From Odontocerum albicorne (Eukaryota; Arthropoda; Insecta; Trichoptera; Odontoceridae), in NCBI GenBank assembly GCA_949825065.1, contig OX463863.1:17035240-17099239 (forward strand): a DNA stretch of 64,000 nucleotides. The letters are read 5' to 3'. The notes beneath the pieces are model-generated. The model saw only the letters and a list, made by a program, of their open reading frames with translations. It made no database searches and was not told the origin of the DNA. Both the position numbers and the translations under genes were made by a program. This document shows positions 1 through 9,145 of this stretch, piece by piece; within the stretch, counting starts at the first letter, position 1; each line of letters opens with the position of its first letter.

Positions 1-98
1 GATTAAATGAGTGAACATCACTCGACACTGGCGTATACTCCTTCATATATAAGAGTTCACGGCCATTATTCAAAGAGAGAGAGAGAGAGAAATGAGTG
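1..98 (-). repeat. Hairpin mini-element with (GA)n tail, copy 1
   Basis: An insert at about 14-89 is flanked by a 9-bp direct repeat AAATGAGTG (5-13 and 90-98). It contains an imperfect palindrome (GGCGTATACTCC paired with GAGTTCACGGCC around an AT-rich loop), then CCATTATTCAA and a (GA)n run. The same insert is at 12660-12741. The empty site survives at 40751-40759, where the flanks are joined with a single AAATGAGTG. The simple-repeat tail and TSD resemble a retroposed sequence, but no RNA polymerase III boxes are evident. This strand label only states the orientation opposite to the upstream arrays. Confidence 0.7.
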
Positions 99-281
99 GA
101 AATAAAAATAAGATCTTACAGAACTGTCTAATCTCAATATGACTAGAGAGGATTGTTGGGCCGAATGTTCAAGAAGCATCAGTGATAGTTTTAATTAATA
201 GGCAACTTTTTAGAAAAAACATGACAAAGGATTTGGTTCCCATCAGCAGAAATATTATAGGAAAGTTCATCCAAATGGCGT

Positions 282-1040
282 TGTTGCGATCCTTACTCCC
301 TGTGATCACAGCGCGAGCCGCTTGTTATTGTTTAGCGAGAACGAGACAGCGACATATCTTCTGCGCCTTTCTATACACATTCAAAATTATATAAATACGA
401 GACGTGTAACAATAAATATTTCATTCCATATTCTGATTACAAACTACGAGTTTTATTTAAACAACTCTCATCTTCATCATCTTCCCATTGCGGGACAACC
501 GTCCCTAAAGTGGTGACCCCGACGTGATTTGAACACGCAATCATCTGATCTGGCCGACAAGATGCTGAAGCAGACGCAGGAAATAGCGAACATGAGCATC
601 GCACCGGTACCCCCGCAACCATCCGCACCTTAACCTGGAAATTGCGGAAATGAAATCAAGCTATCAGCACAATAGCTATCAGCATCGACGATCGCCGTAC
701 CGCAGTCGATCAAAAGTACGCACCACACGTTCTCGCTCACACTCTACTGCTGCATCACCATTATGTTATACCACAAGAAATTCGGGAAAAATGCCTTCCG
801 CTGCAGGTCGCCGTATACCTTTAAACAACAAAGGGAAACGGAAAACTAGAAAAAACGCTGGCTGCGGCGGAATCCGGCGTTTATGAAACCACCCACCGCC
901 TATTTGTTACCGACAAAAGGTCAGGAATGACATTCTTAGTCGATACCGGAGCAAATATCTCCGTGATACCGAGAACATCAAGTTACGCGAAACCTCTTCC
1001 ATTTAATCTCTACGCCGCTAGCAACACAGTGTGAGCACAT
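282..1040 (+). mobile_element. CsRn1-like Ty3/gypsy element fragment, copy 1 (LTR, PBS, gag, protease)
   Basis: A putative 5' LTR (282-510, starting TGTTGCGATCC, with a TATATAAATA box near 387 and AATAAA near 412) is followed at once by TGGTGACCCCGACGTGAT at 511. That is the complement of the 3' end of tRNA-Trp, the primer typical of the CsRn1/Kabuki lineage. Downstream come a short gag remnant with an SR-rich stretch (about 650-780), a C-x3-H...C-x3-C gag motif in shifted frames, and a retropepsin start with the motif DTGANISVIP near 937. Copy 1 has lost about 40 more bases of gag than the copy at 12934. Reverse transcriptase, integrase and the 3' LTR are absent, so it cannot move by itself. 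The LTR ends are approximate. Confidence 0.75.
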
Positions 1041-1780
1041 AAAAGTTCTTTTAAATTCCTTTTAATTTTGTCATCGGTTAAGGGGACACTGAGCAATCTA
1101 TGAAGCATACAGTTAAAGACAGATAATATATGGATAGTTGGAAGTTGCTGGAATTATAGAGTCTGATTAAGCGTTTTTTCTATATATGTCAAAGTCAAAT
1201 GTATCATATTTGCGAGATAATGTTGGGTCCAAGAAATTAAATGGTCCTATTGAACACTCTTACCTTGTGGCGACCTGAAATAATTTTACAGCTTTTTTCA
1301 GTTAAGTTTCAACCAAGACAACTCATTCGATTTTAGCGTAAAGGAACTATCTACATGGTGCTGATGCAAGATAATCGCTATCCCAGCTGCTTACTTGTCA
1401 AAATGGGCTGACTGAATCAGCCAGTGCACACTGATACAATCACAATGAAGATATCATGCTTGACCTCTAAATAAATAACGTTATTTATTCGCTAGAACTG
1501 AATATACAGACAAAAAAAACCGCAAATCAATAACTAATGGACAGTTCTACTGGACATGAATAACCATAGATGACCCTAAAGAGGCCATATGTGTTCTTTT
1601 TCTTCTTCCTTTAATAATGACCATGAGTTTCTACATATGAAGGAGTATACGTCAGCGTTAAATATTATTCTTCTTGAATAATGGCCGTGAACTTCTATAT
1701 GCGAAGGAGTTTACACCAGTGTCAAGTGATGTCTACATCAAATGATCTTGATATTTCTATTAACATGGGCGGACGGCGCA
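1041..1780. repeat. Non-coding duplicated segment with two hairpin units
   Basis: I see no gene here. The segment is nearly identical to 13736-14460. Two divergent units of the hairpin repeat lie at about 1609-1656 and 1670-1730, both in the orientation AATAATG(A/G)CC(A/G)TGA...GAAGGAGT, each preceded by a TTC/TTCTT-rich run. This is the duplicated flank between the CsRn1 fragment and the LINE relic. Confidence 0.5.
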
Positions 1781-3250
1781 CTCGGTTGCCGTGTCCGTGG
1801 TTGATATTTTGAGTATACTAAATTAACTCGGCCCAGGACTACTGTTATCTAGTGAGATACTATGGAGTTAAACTATTTAACAACTAAACTACATAGTTTA
1901 CAATTAAATTAATATTTACAATAAGATAAAAATTAAATGTGTAATAAAGGAGTGAATTATTTCATTTTAAATGACGACTATCGATATTTATGTACTCTAT
2001 ATATATTTTATTACAAGTTAATCTTATTTCGGTTACTAACTTGAATGATACTATTAAGTATGGAAACATCATTGAGGCTCAACAGGTAGGGAATATTTAC
2101 AGGGAGGAATATATTTGTTTGTTTCTTAAAGGTCAAATGGAAAGTATTTAGAGAACAGGAGAAAAATATATGTTCATGATCTCCCTCCTCCTGGCCACAC
2201 TCATACAAAGAAGAATCCCTTATATGGAGTCTGGCCAGGTGGACAGGGGAACAGCAAGTTTCTCTCCGAGTACTCTACCTAATATTTAGAAAACCGGTGC
2301 TTGACTGGAATGTGGGGTTGAATTGATGCATATATTTATCCTCTGGTGCGGCTCGGGACATTCCAATGATGTGCCCACTTCTCCATCATCGAAGAGCGTG
2401 CCAAAGGTAATAAGTCTTGCAAAAATGTGCACTTATATTTGTCTATTTCCTGTGGATATTATCTCTTGAGTGAAGATATTAGCAATCTTGGTGGCCAAGG
2501 TATCTGCCTCATCGTAACCTGAAATGCCTCGATGACTGGGAACCCAAGCTAGGGTGACATCGAGGCCCGCCTCTTCAAGGTTGGATATGGATATGGGTGC
2601 AGTATAAAGGAGGAATAAAGGTTTTTGGCCTATAGTGTTCAAGATGGAAAATTTACAGTAATTTTTTATTAAAGGGAGGAATGTTTTATTTTTCCAATAT
2701 ATTTTTGTGAAAATGAGATTTGAAAGTGATTTCAATTTACGCAGAAGAGGATGGGATGTTGTTTTGGAGATATTGAAGAAGTATCGGGTCCCTATGAACT
2801 GGCTTCGTGGAATGTCATTCCAAGGAATTAGTGTGAACTGTGGTTAAGAATAGGAACATTGTCAATACAAATATTGGAAGAAGGTAGTTGTCTTTTCCGC
2901 ATTAACACGACAATAGAACTTCTGGAGGGGGAAATATCTAATCCATGATTTTTGAGCCACTCTGAAAGAAAACGAAGAGAAAAGTTCAATATTTTTTCTA
3001 CTATTTGAGATTTATTGGACGTATAAACCACGATATCTTTTGCATATTGTAATATGGCGGTATTGAGAGGAACCCAGGTGCGAAAGATCTTTCGTATAAA
3101 TGTTATAAAGGAGACGGCTATACTTGAGAAAATGTAGCACGGTTCCTGTGACAGTTCACAAATTTGCCTCAATACAACCTTGTAACGACATTCAGTAATT
3201 TTAATTATTTCATCAACTTGAATATAAGCCTCGATTCTAATAAATAGCAA
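1781..3250 (-). mobile_element. I-clade-like LINE, 5'-truncated and decayed, copy 1
   Basis: Three open blocks on the minus strand lie in retrotransposon order. The first (3250-2828) is a reverse-transcriptase piece with LQYAKDIVVYTSNKS, where the usual YADD is YAKD, so one catalytic aspartate is gone. The second (2735-2433) is an RNase H piece with WVPSHRGISGYDEADTLA. The third (2208-2011) is the C-terminal zinc knuckle CG-x8-H-x4-C. An RNase H plus a C-terminal knuckle points to the I/R1/Jockey group of non-LTR elements. The 5' half (ORF1, endonuclease) is missing, as is usual for truncated LINEs. The near-identical copy at 14461-15935 came with the segmental duplication. It is not functional. 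Confidence 0.75.
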
Positions 3251-4450
3251 GTTATTTAGGTACTTACATTACATAAAACTAACAACAATGACAAATTAAT
3301 ACATCTTGTTACAAATTAGCAAAAATGTGGCAGTTTGTTAAAATCAAATAATATTTGGTGACGTTTGTCAAAAGTCACTACGTTAGTCCGCATTTTTTTA
3401 TACATCAAATTAAATGTTCGTAATTAGTATTAATTCATAGTGAATCTTGGCCTTTTTAAAGATAGATACAAATCATACAATATATTAGAAAGTCAGTATA
3501 ATGAAAATTGGGAATTAAAACGTCAGTTCAGAGAAAAACAATTTATCGATTCATAATAAAACGATTCGATTTGTAAAAAAAACTACTTTACCCCATCCCT
3601 TTGAGACATGACATTTCAAATGTCACAGGCACCATCCTATATTTTCTCAAGTATGACTGACTGATCCTTGAGGAAGACCCCTGCAAACTGTTCTTGTGAA
3701 AGACAAAATAAGCTTTTTGAAAGACTTGAAAAATGTATTCAAGTTAATGATGAACATATTGAAAAATATATATTTCACCTTCATTCCGCGAATTTATTGA
3801 CCACTCTTCATTTATGCAGCAAAAGTACTAGGAAATGAAAATTCTTGAAATATTTTTTTAAAGAATTTATTTCAAAAATATTCTGACAATAAACATTTTG
3901 CTATAAATTAGATATCTTAGGAATCTATGTTACACATTCGTGAATCATTCACAATTATTAGTTTCAATATGCAATAATTGATTAAAATTCTCACAGCCTC
4001 GAAAAACAATAAAATAAATGTGTCCCTTTAACATGAAGAGAAACAAATTTTCTTCGTAAGTTGGATAAAGTACACAATCTGCGATGTAACCGATTTGATA
4101 ACCATGTGTTTTTCTCAATGGGCAACACTCGATATTGGAGAATAGCAGAGGATAGATTTATACTTCTTTATAAATAAGAGTTTATGCCACTATTCAAGAA
4201 GAAAATAAGGAATGCTATGGAATAAAATTATCAAAAATTTAAAAAATAAATTAATCGTAAGAAGTTTCTGGATAATTTGGAAAGACTCCAAAACTTATGC
4301 AACCGAGTCACATTAACTATTGTTCAAATTAAAAAAGAAACTTGGTGATAATCACACAGGCCCAATTATATTTATGAGTTACCAGAATGTTATGTATTAT
4401 GAGATCCCACAGTCGCAAGATTTCCTAATAGTGATAATTTTGATATCCTC
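3251..4450. other. Non-coding duplicated flank
   Basis: No credible gene is seen. The segment is AT-rich and matches 15936-17180. Parts of it (from about 3620) also match 7440-8210, 42150-42900 and 62560-63370, so it is the shared downstream flank of the ZF gene family. Short traces of a decayed mariner (see 7373 and 42000) run into it. Confidence 0.5.
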
Positions 4451-4454
4451 TCAA

Positions 4455-4749
4455 AAGATCCTACGTAGGGTTTTCCTCCACAATGTATACATCAAGAATG
4501 TGTTCCACATTATCCACACCTGCAAACCTTTCTCCGCTATGAATCCTTGAATGGGGTATTACATTTGCCTTAAAGCTTTTCGTGAGATTTAAATGTATAA
4601 TACCTTTAGCTGAGAAAGTCTTTTCACAATTATTGCAATTGTACAGCTTCTCTCCACTATGAAGCCTTTCATGGCATTTTAAATGACCTCTTTGCGAGAA
4701 TGTCTTACCACATTTTTCACAGTTGTAATGCTTCTCTCCACTATGAATC
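4455..4749 (-). pseudogene. Decayed zinc-finger block downstream of gene A
   Basis: The minus strand still reads as finger remnants (HSGEKHYNCEKCGKTFSQRG, then LHSGEKLYNCNNCEKTFSAKG), then degenerates. The LTR at 4750 begins inside the next finger, so this block is the former C-terminal end of the ZF array, cut off by the LTR insertion. Paralogous relics are at 8215-8647, 17180-17473, 42910-43047 and 63395-63520. Confidence 0.75.
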
Positions 4750-5188
4750 TGTTATGCTTCAGATAGAGGTTCTTTATTTCCTCAACTGGGATAACGGCAA
4801 GCGGCTGTGAGCGCTTACTTATTTATATTTTGTCTTCGGAACTTGAGGATTCAATCTGTCAGGGTTTCATGAATCTCTTTTAGGTTCTGCAGGATGTCTC
4901 CAAATCAAACTCTGGTGGTTGATCTTACTGTTTATTAAAGTATAATACAATTCACTTCAAGTGCTTATTAATAAATGACACGGTTTGAATCCTGCTTAGG
5001 ATTTTTATACACCTCAATGTTGTTTACAATACTGTTGTTGGTCACAGTATGGAAATTCGGATTACGCATGCTTATTCTTCAAGTAAACGGGAACTCCTTT
5101 TAGTCTTTCTATTTGGTAATGATGAATCATGGGAAGAAACACTTGCGTAAGCACGAACACAAGTCACTTCCTATTACGCTTCATAACA
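4750..5188 (-). mobile_element. Solo LTR of the errantivirus-like provirus, gene A copy
   Basis: It starts TGTTATGCTTC and ends CGCTTCATAACA, giving short inverted termini, and is flanked by the 4-bp repeat AATC (4746-4749 and 5189-5192). The same sequence is the 5' LTR of the provirus at 56248-56709. No internal sequence remains, as expected after recombination between the two LTRs. The insertion splits a zinc finger. Solo LTRs at the same place follow genes B (8648-9081) and C (17474-17909). Confidence 0.85.
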
Positions 5189-5337
5189 AATCCATGATTG
5201 GCATATTAAACTTCAATAATCAGAGAATGTCTTCTCCCAATTTTCACAACATCTATACACGATGAATCCTTAAATGGCGTATTTAACTCCTGTGATTACA
5301 TAATGTTTTTCCACAATTTTTACAGCTCAAAAGTTTC

Positions 5338-6879
5338 TCATTGTCCACAGCTATAAGGCTTCTCTCCACTATGAATCCTTTCGTGAGATTTTAAACAACG
5401 TTTTTGTGAGAATCTCTTATCACATTGTCCACAGCTATAAGGCTTCTCTCCACTATGAATCCTTTCATGAGATTTTAAATTACCTTTTTGTGAGAATCTC
5501 TTATCACATTGTCCACAGCTGTAAGGCTTCTCTCCAGTATGAAGTCTTTTATGAGATTTCAAATCACCTTTTTGTGAGAATGCCTTATCACATTGCCCAC
5601 AGCTGTAAGGCTTCTCTCCAGTATGAATTCTTTTATGAGATTTTAAAGTAGTTATTTGTGAGAATGTCTTATCACATTGTCCACATCTGTATGGCTTCTC
5701 TCCAGTATGACTTCTTTCATGATATTTCAATTGACCTTTTCGTGAGAATTTCTTATCACATTGTCCACAGCTATAAGGCTTCTCTCCACTATGAATTCTT
5801 TCGTGAGATTTTAAATAATGTTGTTGTGAGAATCTCTTATCACATTGTCCACAACTGAAAGGCTTTTCTCCAGTATGAAGTCTTTTATGAGATTTTAAAT
5901 CACATTTTTGTGAGAATGCCTTATCACATTGTCCACAGCTGTAAGTCTTCTCTCCAGTATGAATTCTTTTATGAAATTTTAATTTACCTTTATTTGAGAA
6001 AGTCTTATCACATTGTCCACAGCTATAAGGCTTCTCGCCAGTATGAATTGTTACATGAGATTTTAAAGAACTTTTGTATAGGAATATTTTATCACATTGT
6101 CCACAGCTGTAAGGCTTCTCTCCAGTATGAATCCTTTTATGAGATTTTAAAGTACTTCTTTGTGAGAATGTCTTTTCACATTGTTCACATCTGTATGGCT
6201 TCTCTCCACTGTGAATGCTTTCGTGATATTTTAAAGATCTTTTGTATAAAAATATCATATCACATTGTCCACAGCTATAAGGCTTCTCTCCACCATGAAT
6301 CTTTTCATGATATTTTAATTTATGTTTATGTGAGAATCTCTTATCGCATTGTCCACAACTGTAAGGCTTCTCTCCAGTATGAATTATTTCATGAGATTTC
6401 AAATAACCTTTTCTGGAGAATGTTTTATCACATTGTCCACAACTGTAAGGCTTCTCTCCACTATGAATTCTTTCATGAAATTTTAAAGTACTTCTTTGTG
6501 AGAATGCCCTATCACACTCTCCACAACTGTATGGCTTCTCTCCACTGTGAATCTTTTCGTGAGATTTTAAATCTTTTTTACCTAAGAATGTCTTTTCACA
6601 CTGTCCACAGCTATGGAGTTTCCGTCCACTGTAAATCCTTTCGTGATATTTTAAATTTTTTTTTTTTGAGAATGTCTGAACAATTTTTACAACTATAGGA
6701 GTTCTCTCCACTAGGATTATTTTCGTGATTTTTTGATGAAGTACATTTTTGTGTGAATAGCTTTTTACAATTTTCAAAGCTGCAGAGATTGTCTCCACTA
6801 TGAATTCTTGAATGGTGATTTATATTCGAACTATTTGAGATGTTAGTTTCACTGAATTGGTTACTCATATCACCTGAAC
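5338..6879 (-). pseudogene. C2H2 zinc-finger gene A (orphan exon 3, frameshifted)
   Basis: This has only the third exon of the family. The acceptor TTTTTTAG is at 6880 and the exon opens GSGDMSNQFSE, then continues with degenerate fingers. Near 6675 two bases are missing compared with copy C (19307), which moves the N-terminal part out of frame with the array. Downstream, 15 regular fingers of 28 residues follow (CGQCDKxF...LKSHxxIHxGEKP), then a deletion puts a stop (5338) after CGQ. Exons 1 and 2 are missing: sequence upstream of about 7038 switches to the flank of another gene. The nearest same-strand exons 1 and 2 belong to gene B, so splicing from B into this exon is conceivable but would read a stop early. 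The function of intact members would be nuclear DNA binding. Probably a pseudogene or unfinished duplicate. Confidence 0.75.
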
Positions 6880-7038
6880 CTAAAAAACATATGAAAATCA
6901 AGAAAAATAATGAAGGATTTAAAAGAAAAATCATTGATTATCGTTTTGCAAATAAATATTCTCAAAAGTTTGATTTTCGATTTACACAAGAAATCAATTG
7001 TATTGAATTATCAACTAAGAAAAAAATTGACAGCGAAT

Positions 7039-8214
7039 GTTCAATAAGTTTCCTAGCTTCTGCAATCTAAACGTATTTACAAAAACACAAACTACCTGAA
7101 AAAATGCATCTCGACACCCATATGGAACATACTACCGCATTTGAATTGGTCCTTGTGGTCTAGACTATTTTGGATTTTAAAGTATCGCTGGTGTTGACTT
7201 GTTTTGATCTCAGCTCAGAACTATTGATTTTAAATAAAAAATATTTGAGAAAACATATTTTAGTTTGATTCGTACAAACATTTTCAATGAAAATATCTTG
7301 AAAGTGGCATCTTATTATATATATTATTTATAGTTAGGGCATAAACATTGTCGAGGTTTAAAGGCATTGTCATTTGTTGTTTTCGAAGAAGTTAAATGTG
7401 CAATTTTACTTATTTTGAGGGCAAAAGCAAAACTATTTTACTCGGGTATAAAAATTAGCTTTTTGAAAGATCTGAAAAATGTATTCAAGATAATGAACAT
7501 ATTGAAAAGAAACAAAACATATATTTATATATACCCTTTTTTCCCTTCATTCCGCGAATTTATTGACCGCCCTTCATTTATGCAACAAAAATACTAGGAA
7601 ATGAAAATTCTTGAACTTTTTTTGAAAGAATTTATTTCAAAAATATTTTTACAATAAACGATTTGCTATAAATTAGATATCTTAGGAATCTACACATTCA
7701 TGAATCATTCACAATTATTCATTTCAATATGCAACAACAGATTAAAATTCTCACATCCTCGAAAACCAATAAAATAAATGTGTCCTTTTAACATGAAGAG
7801 AACCAAATGTTTTCCGTAAGTAGGATAAAGTAAACAATCTGCGATGTAACCAATTTGAAAACCACGTGTTTTTCTCAATGGGCAACACTCGAAATTAGAG
7901 AATAGCAGAAGAAAGATACATACTTCTTTATAAATAGGAGTTTATGCCACTATTCAAGAAGAAAATAAGGAATGCTATGGAATTAAATTATCAAAAATTT
8001 AACAAATAAATTAATCGTAAGAAGTTTCTGGATAATTTGGAGAGATTTCTCAAGTTTTGCAACATTTACTATTGATCAAATTAAAAATAAAACTTGGTGG
8101 TAATCCTACAGACCCAATTATGTTTATGAGTTACCAGAAAGTTATGTTTAATGAGATACCACAGTTCCAAGATTTCCTAACAGTGATGATTTTGATATCC
8201 TAACAAAATACCCG
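7039..8214. repeat. Duplicated flank with mariner relic
   Basis: This is paralogous to 41570-42900 and 62440-63370. A small plus-strand mariner remnant (FEEVKCAILLILRAKAK) is at about 7373-7470. It matches the clearer relic at 42000-42200, which still shows SDLAPSDYYLFPN. The join at about 7038 is the right edge of the first copy of the segmental duplication. No gene is seen in the rest. Confidence 0.55.
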
Positions 8215-8647
8215 ACGTAGGGTTTTCCTCCACAATGAATACATCAAGAATGTCTTCCACATTGTCCACACATGCAGGTGTGAGTCCTCCGAATAATATA
8301 TTCTCCGCTATGAATCCTTGAATGGGTTATTACATCCTTGAATGGGATATTGCATCATCGGAGAATGTCTTCACACATTTCTAGCAGCTGCAAGGTTTCT
8401 CTCAACTGTTAAGCTTTTCGTGAGATTTTAATAAACCTTTAGTTGACAAAGATTTTGCGTAATTATCGCAACTGTACATCTTCTCTCAACTATGAAGACT
8501 TTCAGGGGATTCTAAAGTACCTTTAGCTGAAAAAGTCTTTTCACAATTATAGCAATTGTACAGCTTCTCTCCACCTTTCATGGGATTTTAAATGGCCTCT
8601 TTGTACCACATTTTTCACCATTGTAACGCTTCTCTCCACTTCGAATC
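8215..8647 (-). pseudogene. Decayed zinc-finger block downstream of gene B
   Basis: The minus strand keeps broken fragments of finger linkers and C-x2-C knuckles (for example around 8380-8620) with many frameshifts. It ends in CGAATC directly before the LTR at 8648. It is the counterpart of 4455-4749 but more eroded. Confidence 0.6.
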
Positions 8648-9081
8648 TGTTATGCTCCAGATAGACGTTCTTTATTTCCTCAACTGGGATAACGGCAAGC
8701 GGCTGTGAGCACTTACTTATTTATATTTTGTCTTCAAAGCTTGAGTATTCAATCTGTCAGGGTTTCTTGAATCTCTTAAGGTTCTGCAGGATGTCATCAA
8801 ATCAAACTCTGGTGGTTGATATTACTGTTTATTAAAGTATAATACAATTCACTTCACGAGCTTAATAAATGACACAGTGTGAATCATGCTTAGGGTTTGT
8901 ATACACCTCAATGTTGTTTACAATACTGTTGTTGGTCACAGTTGGGAAATTCGGATAACGTATGCTTATTTGTCAGGCAAATGGGAACTTCTTTTGGTTT
9001 TTCTAATAAGTAATAATGAATCATGGGAAAAACGCTTGCGTAAGCATGACCACAAGTCACTTCCTATTACGCTTCATAACA
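8648..9081 (-). mobile_element. Solo LTR of the errantivirus-like provirus, gene B copy
   Basis: It runs from TGTTATGCTCCAG to GCTTCATAACA, with AATC at 8644-8647 and 9082-9085. It is the same insertion site in the finger as at gene A, so insertion predates the split of A and B. On the minus strand a possible AATAAA for gene B lies just outside it at 9095-9100. Confidence 0.85.
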
Positions 9082-9145
9082 AATCCATGAATGGTTTATT
9101 AAACTTCTATTATCAGAGAATGTCTTCTCCCAATTTTCACAGCAT

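Noticed and set aside
182..516. Two short plus-strand frames in the CsRn1 LTR region
   Set aside because: They overlap the LTR promoter and PBS and are broken in the duplicate at 12934.
511..545. tRNA-like sequence (part of tRNA-Trp)
   Set aside because: Only the complement of the T arm and acceptor end is present, just inside an LTR. It is a primer-binding site, not a tRNA gene.
5910..6698. Long plus-strand open frames opposite every finger array ([19 protein letters not shown] repeats; also 9355, 18631, 30253, 57208)
   Set aside because: They are the antisense of the 84-bp finger repeat, which happens to lack stops in that frame. They have no start or splice context of their own, and their repeat period equals one finger.
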